64,000 nt of DNA from Hemibagrus wyckioides. Its lineage: Eukaryota > Chordata > Actinopteri > Siluriformes > Bagridae. The position numbers were made by a program, and so were the translations under genes. The notes below the pieces were generated by a model that was given only the letters and a program-made list of their open reading frames with translations, was not told the DNA's origin and made no database searches. The stretch lies in contig NC_080726.1 of NCBI RefSeq assembly GCF_019097595.1, forward strand, positions 9,522,205 through 9,586,204. The letters are read 5' to 3'. Below, piece after piece: positions 50,826-62,175 of this stretch; the stretch's first letter is position 1, and the number at the start of each line of letters is the position of its first letter.

Positions 50826-51377
50826 CACTACCAGTCAAAAGTTTGGACACATCTTCTAATTCCATGGTCTTTCCTGATGTTTATTTCTTTCTACATTGTA
50901 AAACAATGCTGAAGGTGGCCGAAATACACAATAATCTCCTTTGAACAGTTGATATTGAGATATGTCTGCTACTGATGCTCTGTAAACCGTCATAACGGCT
51001 CTAATCTGAGGTGCTGTTAATTGGTGATTTCTGAGGCTGGTAACTCTAAATGAACTTCTCCTCTGCAGCAGAGGTCAGTTTTGGTCTTGCTTTCCTGGGA
51101 TGGTCTTCATGTGAGCCAGTTTCATCATGCTGCTTGATGGGTTTTGCAAATGCACTTGACAATACTGTTCTTGCAAGAACTATTCCAGAACACCTGACCT
51201 TCGTGTCTTAAAATAACAACTGACTGTTGTTTGTTGTCATTAGATATGGATTACTTAAGTCCATGTGTGTTATTTCATACTTTTGAAATCTCCAGTATTG
51301 TTCTAGAATGTCGAAAATAAGTCACTAAACAAAAAACATTGAATTAGAAGTTGTGTCCAAACTTTTGACTGGTAGTG
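50826..51377 (-). mobile_element. TA-flanked Tc1-like deletion derivative
   Basis: A 552-bp element flanked by TA (50,824-50,825; 51,378-51,379). Its ends are inverted copies beginning CACTACCAGTCAAAAGTTTG; about 40 bp match with two mismatches. On the minus strand the interior (about 51,120-50,880) still encodes parts of a Tc1 DNA-binding region in a broken frame: ETGSHEDHPRKARPKLTSAA, and further on SSRHISISTVQRRL. The DDE domain is absent, so the copy cannot make transposase but keeps ends that a related transposase could use. Confidence 0.88.
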
Positions 51378-53067
51378 TATACTGACCTTCAAAATGTATA
51401 TATTGAGATGGAAATGGTGTAGCTGTAGAGGTTAGCTTGGTTCAAGTAGGTTGGTGCAGAACATAACAGCCAGAACATATGAGTGAAATTTCCTAGGAAA
51501 CAGATGCTTGTGCCAAAAGGTTAGTTTTTTAACATACAGAAGTTGCTACAGACTTGCAATGCAAGTGTTTTTTTTTGTGAGACTGGGTTGGTCACTTTAT
51601 ATTAATAAGCTAATTATATTTATATTAATCATCTATATTTTACCATTCACACTGGCTATGCACACTCTACTTTGACCCACACGTCTTATTATTTAAAAAT
51701 ATCTCCAATTGATTGCTCCTTTATGAATGTATGCTATTTGTATAAACCTACTCTTTCTCACAGCTATTCTATATGTAGGAGAATATCATAATACAACTTA
51801 ATAGGTGAAGTTTGTCATGAAATGGTGGGATCTTAATACTTCTCTGTTAACAAACAATGCTTGACAGTGATATTGTAATTATTAACCCATTTTTCATTAT
51901 TGGTCTTAATGATGGGCTTGAAAGAATTGTGTAGGAGCTTGGAAGGGTCAGATTTTCAGTGCATGGAGACATTGATTGTTAAAGGGAATGTTACATTTTT
52001 GCACAGATATGAATATTATAGTTGTATAATATACAGCATATAGTTTTTCCGACTCAGATTGTCAGAAAACACACAAACAAATCTCTATTTTTGTTTGTGT
52101 GATTGATGAAACATGATTAAACGTAAGATGACGGTATTAGTAAAATGTTTATTTAGTTTGATTCAATTAGGAAATGTGATCCGATGGCTAAATTCACAGA
52201 TAGCATTGGTGAGTATTTATGTATTTATTGATTTGGATGCAATATTTGTTTGGTTTTGATGTAACGTGATCACAAGTGGCCAGTGAAGATTTATAGAGAC
52301 ACGTGTATACCAAGTGAGAAGAGATTTCCACTTTGGCTTTCCATGTCTGATCACATCACCCAAGATAGTATAGTTAGTATTCAACTCCGACTGGTAGAAA
52401 TATCCCACACAATTCCACATACAAAACTCTGTGTATGTATAGAGTGTGATTTATTGGGCCTGCATTCATTCAAGAAAGTTGGAGTGCATTTATTAAGGTG
52501 ACAAAACCTGAAAATCTCAGTAGCTGTAGCTAAAATGCCTGCCTATAGTCATGGATAAATTTCTAACTGCGATTAACTTACTGTTTTTTCTCTGATTTTT
52601 GCTTTTCATTAGTTTTGGTGGTAGCCTGCTGCACTGAGACATGCTAAAAGTTAATGAAAGCATAGGAATGGAGGTAGTGTACTAGCACAGATAGCAACAG
52701 GGAGCAAGTGAGGCTCTGGAGCAGCGTGACAGCATGCAAATAGAGAGGCTCTGTACAGGGGACAGAGATGGTGAGATACATAGATGGATGGAGAGAATGG
52801 GGAAGAAGGAGAGAGAGAGCATTAGACAACAAATAGAAACAGAATACAGATATGCACAGAGGCAGTGGGGAGGGGTGGAGAGGTTGCTGTAACAATAATT
52901 CATTATTTGTCTTGTTTTACAAATGGCGTTTCTCCAGACATTCAATTTATTGCGGCACCGAGGAGCCTCATCTCAACGCAGTGAGATGTCAGCACCATGG
53001 AGAGCTCTCGCATCTCCCTCTGTGACAGCACTCCAACACCCAAGAGGGAGCCGACAGCAGGGGGGGC
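51378..53067. other. Unique AT-rich DNA with one copy of a paired diverged repeat
   Basis: Bases 52,350-52,460 share a diverged sequence with 54,255-54,371 (both end 'gtgatttattgggcc'). A short perfect hairpin occurs at 52,070-52,101 ('cacacaaacaaa' against 'tttgtttgtgtg'). No gene recognised. Confidence 0.5.
52350..52460. repeat. Diverged dispersed repeat, copy 1
   Basis: Shares 'agtattcaactc', 'agaaatatcccacac', 'acaaaact' and 'gtgatttattgggcc' in the same order with 54,255-54,371. Class unknown. Confidence 0.6.
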
Positions 53068-53080
53068 ACACACACACACA

Positions 53081-53112
<32 letters not shown>
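53068..53112. repeat. (CA)n microsatellite
   Basis: CA repeats interrupted once by GTA, next to a run of seven G. Confidence 0.95.
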
Positions 53113-53113
<1 letters not shown>

Positions 53114-54254
53114 TAGAAAGAGGAATTGGGGGTGTATGTGTGTGTGGAAGAGACAACAACCTGTGTCCAACAGGGGCCCCTTCTTTCTCCAACTCCCCCC
53201 TCTAAGTTAAGCCCAGAAAGGAATTCATTAAAATCTAAGTCCTCCTGAACTGCACTCGTAATCCGACAGATGAATGGCAGAGCATGAAATCTGCAGTTTA
53301 CATTGACAAAAGTTACAAGTTGGGGGAGGGGCAGTGGGGCGTGCAGTGGATTAGGCCACGTGGGCCTTAATGCCGGAATAATTTGATGTAGCTACCAATT
53401 TGCTGCATATGCACTCCCTGGCACAAATCCCACTTTCCTCACACTTTGGAAGAAGTTTTAGGGTTGAGTGATGGTTTGCAGACACCCAGACGCCTACCTT
53501 GCACCTTCCCCTCACGTTAGTGGTTTTTTATTTATTTATTTTTTTTATAGTAAATAACCATGTTGATAAGCTACATTAATAACATTTACTTTCAACATTC
53601 ACTAATAAACTATTAATAAAAAAGCAATATACAGTTTATTAATTACATAATACTAATTGTTAATTGTGTTTATTATGTAAGTGGTTTAAAAGTTTGCAGG
53701 GATTCTCAACTCACTGCCTTGCAAAGATGTATGCCTTCCTGCTCAGAGATGCAGCTCATTATCAAGATTGAGCAATGGGAGCACAAGAAGCTTGGAATGC
53801 AGTGAGCAGTGAGTCCCTAAGACTGCTGTTGTTGTTCTCTCCTCTAAAGAAGTCATTTATTTATTCATTACTATTTATTTAGACATATTTGACCAACTCT
53901 GGTTTCAAAGTGGGGGCACAAAACCTAAAGAACTAGCACATTTATTAAATATCTAGGTGTTTTATTACACCAAACCAAAATAAAATATCAACTTTACTCC
54001 ACTACATTAAACACACTATAAACCAGGATGTGGAGATATGATATTCCATAATGGGTCAAATTTTTACAATTACCACAATTTAACATCCTCCCCCCAAATA
54101 ATATAATGTTTTCATGACTCCTGAAATCCCTGTTCCAGGTTGGCTTTCCACTCTTGATTCTGCAATTAATATTTTTTTAAGTAGAAATGCAGATGAAATG
54201 ATCTTACAGGTTTGGTGGACCACATTTTACTTCCTCTCCCATTACATGTGAAAA
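53113..54254. other. Unique non-coding DNA
   Basis: Bases 53,210-53,460 ('cactcgtaatccgacagat', 'ccggaataatttgatgtagc') look like conserved non-coding DNA. The rest is AT-rich and nameless. Confidence 0.45.
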
Positions 54255-54371
54255 CGGACATGGACACGGATACTAGCTAGATATGTAAAGCTAGTATCAA
54301 CCTCAGACAGTAAGAAATAACCCACGCTGTTCCCTGTACAAAACATAGAATAGAATGTGATTTATTGGGCC
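54255..54371. repeat. Diverged dispersed repeat, copy 2
   Basis: Counterpart of 52,350-52,460, same orientation, about 1.9 kb away. Confidence 0.6.
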
Positions 54372-54839
54372 AAAATTTGGATCACATTTTATTGCCAAAT
54401 TTTAAATGAAACCATTACCATTAATCCCAAATTCACCCTCGCACTTTAGTCTGATCCAAACATGCAGCACCTTCATCAATGATTACAGAGCATCTTTGTC
54501 TTAAATCTTGCTTCTCTCCCCATCAACTGTTTAAAGACTGCAGTTTTCCCTAAACAATGGTTAAACTGTAAACTCCCAGACCACTCAAAAGCCATTCCCA
54601 AACTATTACCCAGACTGACAATCAGCGCAGGTGACCACAGAAACAATTGGCCCTATTCAGAGCCTTCACACGTACCCCACCACCTCCCCTCTCCACCCAC
54701 AATTAATCCCAGCAAACACATCTGATTGAATCTTTTCAAGCAAATCCTCTGCCTGGGCGTCTGTTAGTTCACTTCTTGTCAACATCTATTAAAATATGCT
54801 TTTAATTCTTGCACTGCCATCTTGGAGAACACCAGAAGG
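54372..54839. other. Unique non-coding DNA
   Basis: AT-rich DNA; nothing nameable. Confidence 0.45.
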
Positions 54840-55260
54840 AAAGCAGAGAAAACAAAAAAAAGAGACAGAAAATAAAGGATGCTGCCGATCCTGCCATCTT
54901 CAACTTTAATCAACTGTACTATGGCACCCCCCTCCCTCCACCCCATAATAATATGCTGTTTGGAATTCAGAAGGCAGACTCCACATCAATCATTCGCCAT
55001 GATTTTTTTTTCCTGCCGCAATAAATATGCAAATGAGGTGAAGCCAGTCACTGGTAATTTCAAGCTCAGCTCACTAGTGTTCAAAAAGGACACGAATTTA
55101 TTAATTGCCGCTGGCCAAAGGAATCCTATTTCTGTAGGCATTGATTACAAAGCAGCATCAGTGATTATGGATGCTGGTGGCCCACTACCTGGCCATGGAT
55201 GAAGAGGGCAGGCATTTTGGGGCAGATTATCATGATCACCACCACAAAGAAAGTCTTAAT
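54840..55260. promoter_or_regulatory. Candidate conserved non-coding block with octamer site
   Basis: About 400 bp of repeat-free DNA carrying an ATGCAAAT octamer (POU-factor type) at 55,027-55,034. It also has 'caatcattcgccatg', 'aatttattaattgccgctgg' and 'ggcattgattacaaagc'. The mix of motifs and the evenness of composition make this the strongest-looking enhancer candidate in the right half of the window. Not tested by alignment. Confidence 0.4.
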
Positions 55261-55889
55261 GCTTCTCAGCATGGAGGAAAGGCTCCAAAGGCACTAAAGC
55301 CACACCGAAGAGGAGATTTAATTGTAAACTAGTTTAATGATAAATGACTTATAAAGGTGGGCTATGAATGTACACCATGATAAGATCAGGTAGCTACACA
55401 CTGACAAGCCTAATGTGAGATTATGCTTTTTTCCCTAAACTGCACAAATTGCTGGAATCTGTGGTACCAAGAACAGGACTGGTCTCGTGCCAAAGAATCT
55501 GGTTGTATAGTTCTAGGTATTAGTGTGGAGGGCTAGTTTAATGGACACTATATACTAGGGGTGTAACCTAATCCCACTATCTTATCTTCATTCACAATAT
55601 ATAACAACAAATAACAGTTGAATATAAGCAGAATATAACCTTGCTATCCAGAATTTTATACCTGAATGTCTACAGAATTTGTCTCAATCAAACAGCCTGT
55701 GAACATTTCTGTAAAACATTTTAGCCTAGCTAAACAGCCAACCAAACAACAAATGTCTTTCCCAAAGAAGGAAACAGTTGTTTATAGTTGACAGCAATAG
55801 GCATGTAATAAAATTTTAGCAAGTTGAGGGATTTTTACATTCGGAAAAGTTCTCTGGACATGCTATCAGGATCTACTGTTAGCATTATT
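55261..55889. other. Unique AT-rich DNA
   Basis: Nothing nameable; the missing 5' end of the following transposon fossil should lie here but is not recognisable. Confidence 0.45.
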
Positions 55890-56900
55890 ACTTGTGAACA
55901 TTAGCTGTACCGCTACACCTAATATACAAGGCTATCACAGACAAATACAGAAAATGAAGCACCGCAATGACATCACCAAGGACAAGACGAAAACCCGGGA
56001 GGCTGCCAGAAGACCTCCAGCAACATTAAAGGAGCTACAGGAAAATCTGACAAGTACTGATCACTCTCTGCATGTGACAACAATCTCTCATATTCTTCAC
56101 ACGTCTGGGTTATGGTGTAGGATGACGAGCTGGAAAGCCTTTCTCACAAAAAACAACCAAGCTCAACTAAATCACTCGACTAAATGTGTTATGGTCTGAT
56201 GAGTCCCGTTTTAAAGGTATGTTTGGTGCAAAAAAAAGCTCCACACCAAACCCACGGTGCAGCATGGTGGAGGTAGCATTGTCCTATAGGGCTGCTTTTC
56301 TTCAGGCAGAAATGGGGCTTTGAACAAGATGGAGGGAATCATGAAGAGTTACAAATTCCAGAAGATTTTACTGCAAAATTTCACATGCTAGTAAGCAGAA
56401 GATGAAAACAGACTTTCACCATGCCAAAGACCCAAAGCACCATGCCAAAGACCCAAAGCACCATGCCAAAGACCCAAAGCATACATCCAAATCAACTAAG
56501 GAAACCAAAAGAAGATGAATGTTTTTGAATGGTCTCACCAGAACCCAGACCTGAACATCTGTGGGGTGACCTGAAGTGGCCTGTGCACAGGAGATCCCCT
56601 TACAGCTTGATGGAACTAGAATGTTTCACAAGAAAGAGTGGGAAAATGAGTGAAATGGTGAACGGTGCAATAAAATCAAAAGGTGCTACTAGATTAGGGG
56701 TGTGTTTACTTATGCATTAGATTATTGTTTAGGTCGAATTGTTTCCCCTAAAATCTTTCTGATTTAATTTTTTTTCAGAGTGAAAAGGTTTTTTTAAAGT
56801 TATAATTTTGCATTGCGTAATTAAAAAAAGTTTCATTTTATGTACGTTACAAAAACCTGCCATTTTTACAGGGCTGTGTAAACCTTTTATATCCATTGTA
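55890..56900 (+). pseudogene. Decayed Tc1-like transposon with triplicated active-site loop
   Basis: Plus-strand pieces of a Tc1-type transposase appear in order. They are MKHRNDITKDKTKTREAARR, then HSLHVTTISHILHTSGLW (second helix-turn-helix, about 55,952-56,112), [12 protein letters not shown] (first catalytic aspartate, about 56,188-56,225) and KDPKHTSK near 56,470. The right end reads 'gggctgtgtaaaccttttat', then 'atccattgta' at 56,900, the 3' end of this family. Stops and frameshifts break the gene, the glutamate region is decayed, and the 5' inverted repeat is lost. In the loop that should carry the second catalytic aspartate (family form DNDPKHT) the aspartate is replaced and a 21-bp unit is repeated three times. 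Confidence 0.85.
56418..56480 (+). repeat. Three perfect 21-bp tandem repeats in the transposase active-site loop
   Basis: Unit 'accatgccaaagacccaaag' plus C, three identical copies. Each adds seven codons (HAKDPKH) without changing frame. Confidence 0.98.
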
Positions 56901-57404
56901 AATTTCTAGGTCTTGTTTTGCTTTCCTCTGGATGTGCAGTAGAAAAACAATTTTTTTTTGACCCAGAGAAGCAGTTATCTTCTTCTTATCTGCAGGGCTT
57001 CAGAAAGTAGCCTACGTACAGAATTCTCCAGGCGAAAGTAAGTAAATCTGCACATGCAGAAGCTGAAACCAGCATTAAAAAAAAGTCTAAAATCAACTAA
57101 AATGCACAGGACTGTAACGTATATTAGGTATTGGGTATGTTATTCTAGGCATTATAGGCATCCTTGCATTACAACAGCACACTATCGCTTGAAATATTCT
57201 CAGGGAGACCAACAAAACATACAAACAGATATGAGGCTGGAGATGAAATCTGGTATTCTGAAGCTGCATGCCCATTCAGACACCAAGGCAAATGTGCTGC
57301 ATTGGCAATTACTAACAGAAACGTACAAACCTGTCGAGGAAAATCTACATCTGAGAGAATATAAACTGATGCCTAGAGACAAAAGTTGGAAAAACTGCAA
57401 CAGG

Positions 57405-57405
57405 A

Positions 57406-57468
<63 letters not shown>

Positions 57469-57469
57469 A
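57405..57469. repeat. (AAAT)n microsatellite
   Basis: About 16 perfect tetranucleotide units. Confidence 0.97.
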
Positions 57470-57740
57470 CAGAAGGCCACAGAGAAGTTCCTGTCCGAGA
57501 AATTTCATCTCTCATAAATAATGGCTGTAAACTTTACCGGCAGTGCCAGCTAATTAATTCCCTGCTATACACAAAAAGGAAATGTCGGGTGACAAATGGG
57601 AGCAGGACTTGAAAGCTGCCAGATCTGCAAAACATTTTCTACTTCAATTTATAAGCAATTTTGCTGTAAATCATCAACCAGAACTGGCTAGTTTAGGACT
57701 GAGCCTGTGGTGCTGCACCATGAGCACTGTTTCACTACGT

Positions 57741-57756
57741 GGGTGTGTGTGTGTGG

Positions 57757-57794
<38 letters not shown>
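57741..57794. repeat. Compound (TG)n(AG)n microsatellite
   Basis: Imperfect TG run followed directly by about 11 AG units. Confidence 0.95.
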
Positions 57795-57796
<2 letters not shown>

Positions 57797-58249
57797 GAGA
57801 CGTATGTATATATTTGTAATAGTAGCATAGATCATTATTTTTGATATAGATACAGAAACACAGACAACGTTTTAGATAAACTCAAGAAAATTTGTAATAA
57901 TAAAGATTCCATAACATTTTTTTTTACTCCATGGAATTACCGGTATAATTTGAGATATTGTAAAATAGCTTCACTTTTAGATTTGTTTCCACGTGTTCTT
58001 TATTTCTATTTAGACATTTTCCAGGTGATCGATCTCCGTTTTAATTTGATTTTTTTTTTTTGTGCATTGTTTACCACTGTGCATGAGACAATTCAATCAC
58101 ACAAACATCGACACAAAAGATTGAAGACAGAAACGGCATCGAAACTCTCTCTATTTCTCTCAATCACTCTCGGGGTAGGCTTCGTGCATAATATCTAAAC
58201 ATTATTCTCTAGGATGGAAATAAATGACTGGGTAATGGGAGCTCACCAG

Positions 58250-58520
58250 GGTGACAGGAAGCCTCATTCATTTTGCGGTACAGTAGTAGAGCACGGATAA
58301 AATGAGGCCTAGGCTGAATGCTTTTCCCAAATTAGCTGTTTCAACCGAGCCCCCGCTTCTGCGTGATTCCAGCTCAACGGCAACGAAATTGGCACTGTGT
58401 GTTGCTCCACATTCAGGCCAGCGAGTCTATATTTCTGATCACCGCACTATGCTTTCTCTCACTAATAATCAGCACACTCTTACAGCACATGCATGCGTTT
58501 GTGACCACCTGGAGTGACTC
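58250..58520. promoter_or_regulatory. Candidate conserved non-coding block
   Basis: GC-balanced, repeat-free DNA ('cattttgcggtacagtag', 'cccaaattagctgtttcaac', 'tttctgatcaccgcactatg'). Low-confidence enhancer candidate. Confidence 0.3.
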
Positions 58521-59218
58521 TTCCCTCCTAATGTCAACAATTGAAATAACCAAACAGGACAGGCTAAAATAACACGTTAAATGCATTCGAGGACGGGAAA
58601 TCCGCACAGTTTTACAGTTTATAAAGTGTGTCCACGTGGACCAGAGGACTGGTGCTTACCCTTTCTATCATTCTTAACCTGTCTTGCCCATTAGACTCAG
58701 AGTAAACACTGCCACAGTGTGGTGACCTTGAGTACTACAAACAGATTGAGGTTGAACTTCAGGGCAAAGTGATGGCCAAGAAATCCTTTAACTTTTACTT
58801 TCTTTTCCTCGCACTGTGTTAGCGTATCGTACCGAAAGCCCCACTAAAGCCAAAAACTATCCAAGCAGAACTTACACCATTCATTATTCTGGCCTCTCCC
58901 TCCCATGTGTTCATTAATTATGTTTCACAGATTTTCCCAACCCAGTCTTCCTCATAATAGGGTCTCTAAAAACCAGGGGATTCCAACCTGATTCATTATT
59001 TCCAGCTTTTGTTTTTAATTAACTGCATGGCTACTCCATGTTTGGGAGACTATAGGAGGGAGTTGAGGTATTAAGTGTGTTTTTTTTTTGGGGGGGGGGG
59101 GGGGTACACTGCGAGGGCTTTTTCACTTTAAAAGTAAATGGACATTAGGGACAAACATGTGATTCCAATCAGATCAATGAATTATGCCATGATTATCATT
59201 ATCAATATAACTAGAATC
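58521..59218. other. Unique DNA with T10G15 tract
   Basis: A run of ten T is followed at once by fifteen G (59,080-59,104). Nothing else nameable. Confidence 0.5.
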
Positions 59219-59695
59219 ATGCACTCGCTGGCTACTTTAACAGGAACATCTGTACACCTGTTCATTCAAACAAATCACCATCTGACAAGTTGCATATCAG
59301 ATTTATTTCCAGTCTTCAACAGTTTCACTGAGTTTGTGCTCACTGTATCCTCAGATTCCTGCTCTTTGCTGACAGGACTGGAACCCGATGTGGTCTTCAT
59401 CTGTTTTAGTCCATTCGGTTTGGCATATTGTGCATCCTGAGATGCTTTTCTTTTCACCATGATTGTAAAGAGTGGTGATTTGAGTTACTGTATCCTTCCT
59501 GGCAGCGCAAACCAATATGACCTTTCATTCTCCTCTGACCGCTCTCATCAACAAGGTGTTTCCACCTGCAGAACTGCTGTTTTTTTTTTTTTAACTTTTC
59601 ACACCATTCAGTGTAAACTCTAGAGAAGTGAAAATTGGGCGTGAAAATCCCCAAGAGGTCAGTTTCTAAAATACTCTAAAAATAATCAGCCCACC
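59219..59695 (-). pseudogene. Tc1-like transposon fossil, same family as 24,617
   Basis: The left end 'ctggctactttaacaggaac' matches the terminal sequence of the copy at 24,617. The minus strand encodes a Tc1 DNA-binding region: FSRVYTEWCEKLKKKKQQFC (about 59,620), then HLVDESGQRR (about 59,550), and further downstream TTSGSSPVSKEQ (about 59,385). There is no catalytic domain, and the right end is lost near 59,695. Frame breaks separate the pieces. Confidence 0.8.
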
Positions 59696-61079
59696 GAAAA
59701 GGTTCACCTTGTTAGTTTTCTTTGGAAATCGCACCTGTTTACAGTCTGTAAGTCTGTGCTGATTTCTAATCATCTCTATGGCAAAAACCAAAATATTCCG
59801 CTCCAGAGTATTTGGTGGCCCAACAATCCTACTTGGTATAAAAGCATTTTTTTATACATCCATGCATGGATAACAGCTAGCATGCAGCACACCCAAGAAA
59901 CTTTTCCTACATACAGGTACTAATGCAAAGACAAAGGCACGCACCCACCCACCCACATGCACCACTCAATTTTGTCTGTAATCTGTCATCTTGCCTCTAG
60001 TTTTAATTCCTGTTAACTGCATGGTTGCGTACCACTGCTTCATTCATTTTAATGGAATTGAATAACAGCACCGCTTGGCTGCACCCGCACAAGGCTGCTT
60101 TAATTGGAATGAATGCTTAAAAAAGTGAAAAAAAAAAAAATCATGCTGCTGGTTTTCTCGGGAAAAAAAAACTGCATTTGTTTTAGGTGACTTCTGCATG
60201 ATGCAGAAGACTTGCAGATCACAAACCTTTTCATTAGGTATTTTAGAGCATCACAAAATCAAACACGCCACATTGACTTTAAAACTCTTTACAAGTTTTT
60301 AAAAAATAAAATGAACCACTCATCAACTGATACATCAATCACCGCAGCTTGGAGCGACATAATGGAAATTATAGTACCCATGGAAAAATATACTATATAC
60401 TGGTTTAAATAAACTAGCAACGAAGTCTGATTAGCAAAAATTCCCTTTAATCCACAAGTATTAGTATTGGCTCATTGCTGCAGGAGAATGGCAAAAAAGC
60501 TAAAGAAAAATAAATAAATAAATAAATAAAATAAATTTCTTATCAAATTTGAATATTCATATTCAAAGAAATATTTTAGACACTGAAATATACAATAATA
60601 TCTTCAAGAATTTCATTTGGGATCAATAAACATCATCTTATCTTATCTTATCTTATCTTATCTTATCTTATCTTATCTTATCTTATCTTATCTTATCTTA
60701 TCTTATCTTATCTTGTAAACTCTTAACTAAACAGAAAAAATGAGAATCAGTAACTCTGGTGTACTTATGAGGATAAAAAAAAATAACTTAATGCATTGTT
60801 TGTAGGTCAAGTTTTTAGTTCATACTGATTATTAAATAAATAATTAAAAACTCTAATTTTTTAAGCCAATCAGAAAGATGCAGAGGTAGAAATCTATACT
60901 CTGTATAATACATGAAGACTTAATAATCACGGCATAACAAATCAATTACACTACAGGGTGATCTGTCTGTCCAGTTAGGAGGTATAAGTGATTCAGTGTT
61001 ATGTGCTTTGGTGTAAATAAGAGTGACTGGAGAAGCAACAACAAGACAACCCCCAAACAGAGACTGCTTTTTTCAGGTG
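59696..61079. other. Unique AT-rich DNA with LINE-like tail and (TCTTA)15
   Basis: Bases 59,960-60,120 may be conserved non-coding DNA ('ttcattttaatggaattga', 'ggctgctttaattggaatg'). A possible LINE 3' tail ('atttcatttgggatcaataa', 60,611-60,630) runs into the TCTTA array. No gene recognised. Confidence 0.5.
60636..60710 (+). repeat. (TCTTA)15 pentanucleotide microsatellite
   Basis: Fifteen perfect TCTTA units. They sit just after 'tttgggatcaataaacatca', a phrase like the 3' end of fish LINEs that end in simple repeats. Confidence 0.97.
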
Positions 61080-62175
61080 GTAGCCAAAGACAGTTGCTCT
61101 CTCCTTATCCTTCCTGACTGATTTGTCTTTAGTTGTGTGTTTTGTTAGGGTCCTTGTCACTTCTTGTAGCATAAGGCAGTACCTCCAACCCAATAAATTT
61201 GCACAGGTAGTCCAGCTCCTCCAGGATGGAACATCCATAGGTTTGGTGTGTCTCCCAGCACAGATTCAAGAGCACGGAGGAGATACTGGAAATATGGAGA
61301 CTTGGACAGAGCTCCTTTGAGCGAGGAGGAACTGGAGCGCTAAAATATAACCTCCAGGAGGCTACTGGTTTGCAGGTTTCTGACCAAACTGTCAAAAACA
61401 GACTCCATGAGGGTGGCATGAGGGCCCAACATCCTCTAGTGGAACCTGTGCTCACAGCTCAGCACCATGCAGTTTGATTAGCATTTGCCTGAGAACACCA
61501 GAACTGGCAGGTCTGCCATTGCACCACATTCTCTTCACGGATGAGAGCAGGTTCACACTGAGCACATGTGACAGAAGTGAAAGTGTCTGAAGATGCCATG
61601 GGGAACACTGTGCAGCCTGCAACATCATCCAGCTTGACAAGTTTGGTGCAGTGGGCCCTAGGTTCTTCCCAGTCTCATGTGGCCAAAGTATGTAAGCAGT
61701 TTCTGAATGGTGAAGGCATTGAGGCCTTTGACTGGTTGTCACATTCCCCAGACCTGAATCCAACTGAAAATGTCTGGAGAACCTATGAAGCATCTGAAGC
61801 CATCAAGTAGCCCCACAAACTGTCCAGGAGCTCACTGATGCCCTGATCCAGGTCTGGTAGGAGATCATCCAGGACCCCATCTGCCATCTCATCAGGAGCA
61901 TGACTAAATTTTGTCAAGAGTGCATACAGGTATGTGGAGAAACACATTATGTTGCTGTGATGAACTTCATGCAAGTTGGATCAGCTTCCAGTTTATTTTT
62001 GTAATTTTTTTTGGTGTGGTTTTGAATCTAGTTCTCAGTGGATTTTGGTTTCCATTGACCATTGTCCATCATTTTCTTCTTAACAAATTATACAATGTAT
62101 TTAAGTAAATATTTTCAACTTGAATATTTAGTTCATCAAGATCTAGTGTGTGGTTTAAATGTTCCTTATATTGCG
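61080..62175 (+). pseudogene. Decayed Tc1-like transposon (third transposase family)
   Basis: Plus-strand transposase pieces of another fish Tc1-like family appear in order: NKFAQVVQLLQDGTSIG near the N terminus (about 61,190), the phrase coding RLHEGGMRA near 61,408, TDESRFTLSTCDR with the first catalytic aspartate (about 61,533-61,572), HVAKVCKQFLNGEGIEAFDW, and SHSPDLNPTENVW carrying the catalytic glutamate (about 61,735-61,778). Multiple stops and frameshifts are present. Most of the segment between the first and second aspartate is deleted, including the second aspartate itself. The 3' untranslated part runs to about 62,175. Confidence 0.85.

Larger units (their letters stand above)
56901..58249. 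other. Unique DNA with (AAAT)n and TG/GA repeats
   Basis: No gene recognised. Contains (AAAT)n at 57,405-57,469 and a compound (TG)n(AG)n at 57,741-57,794. Confidence 0.5.
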
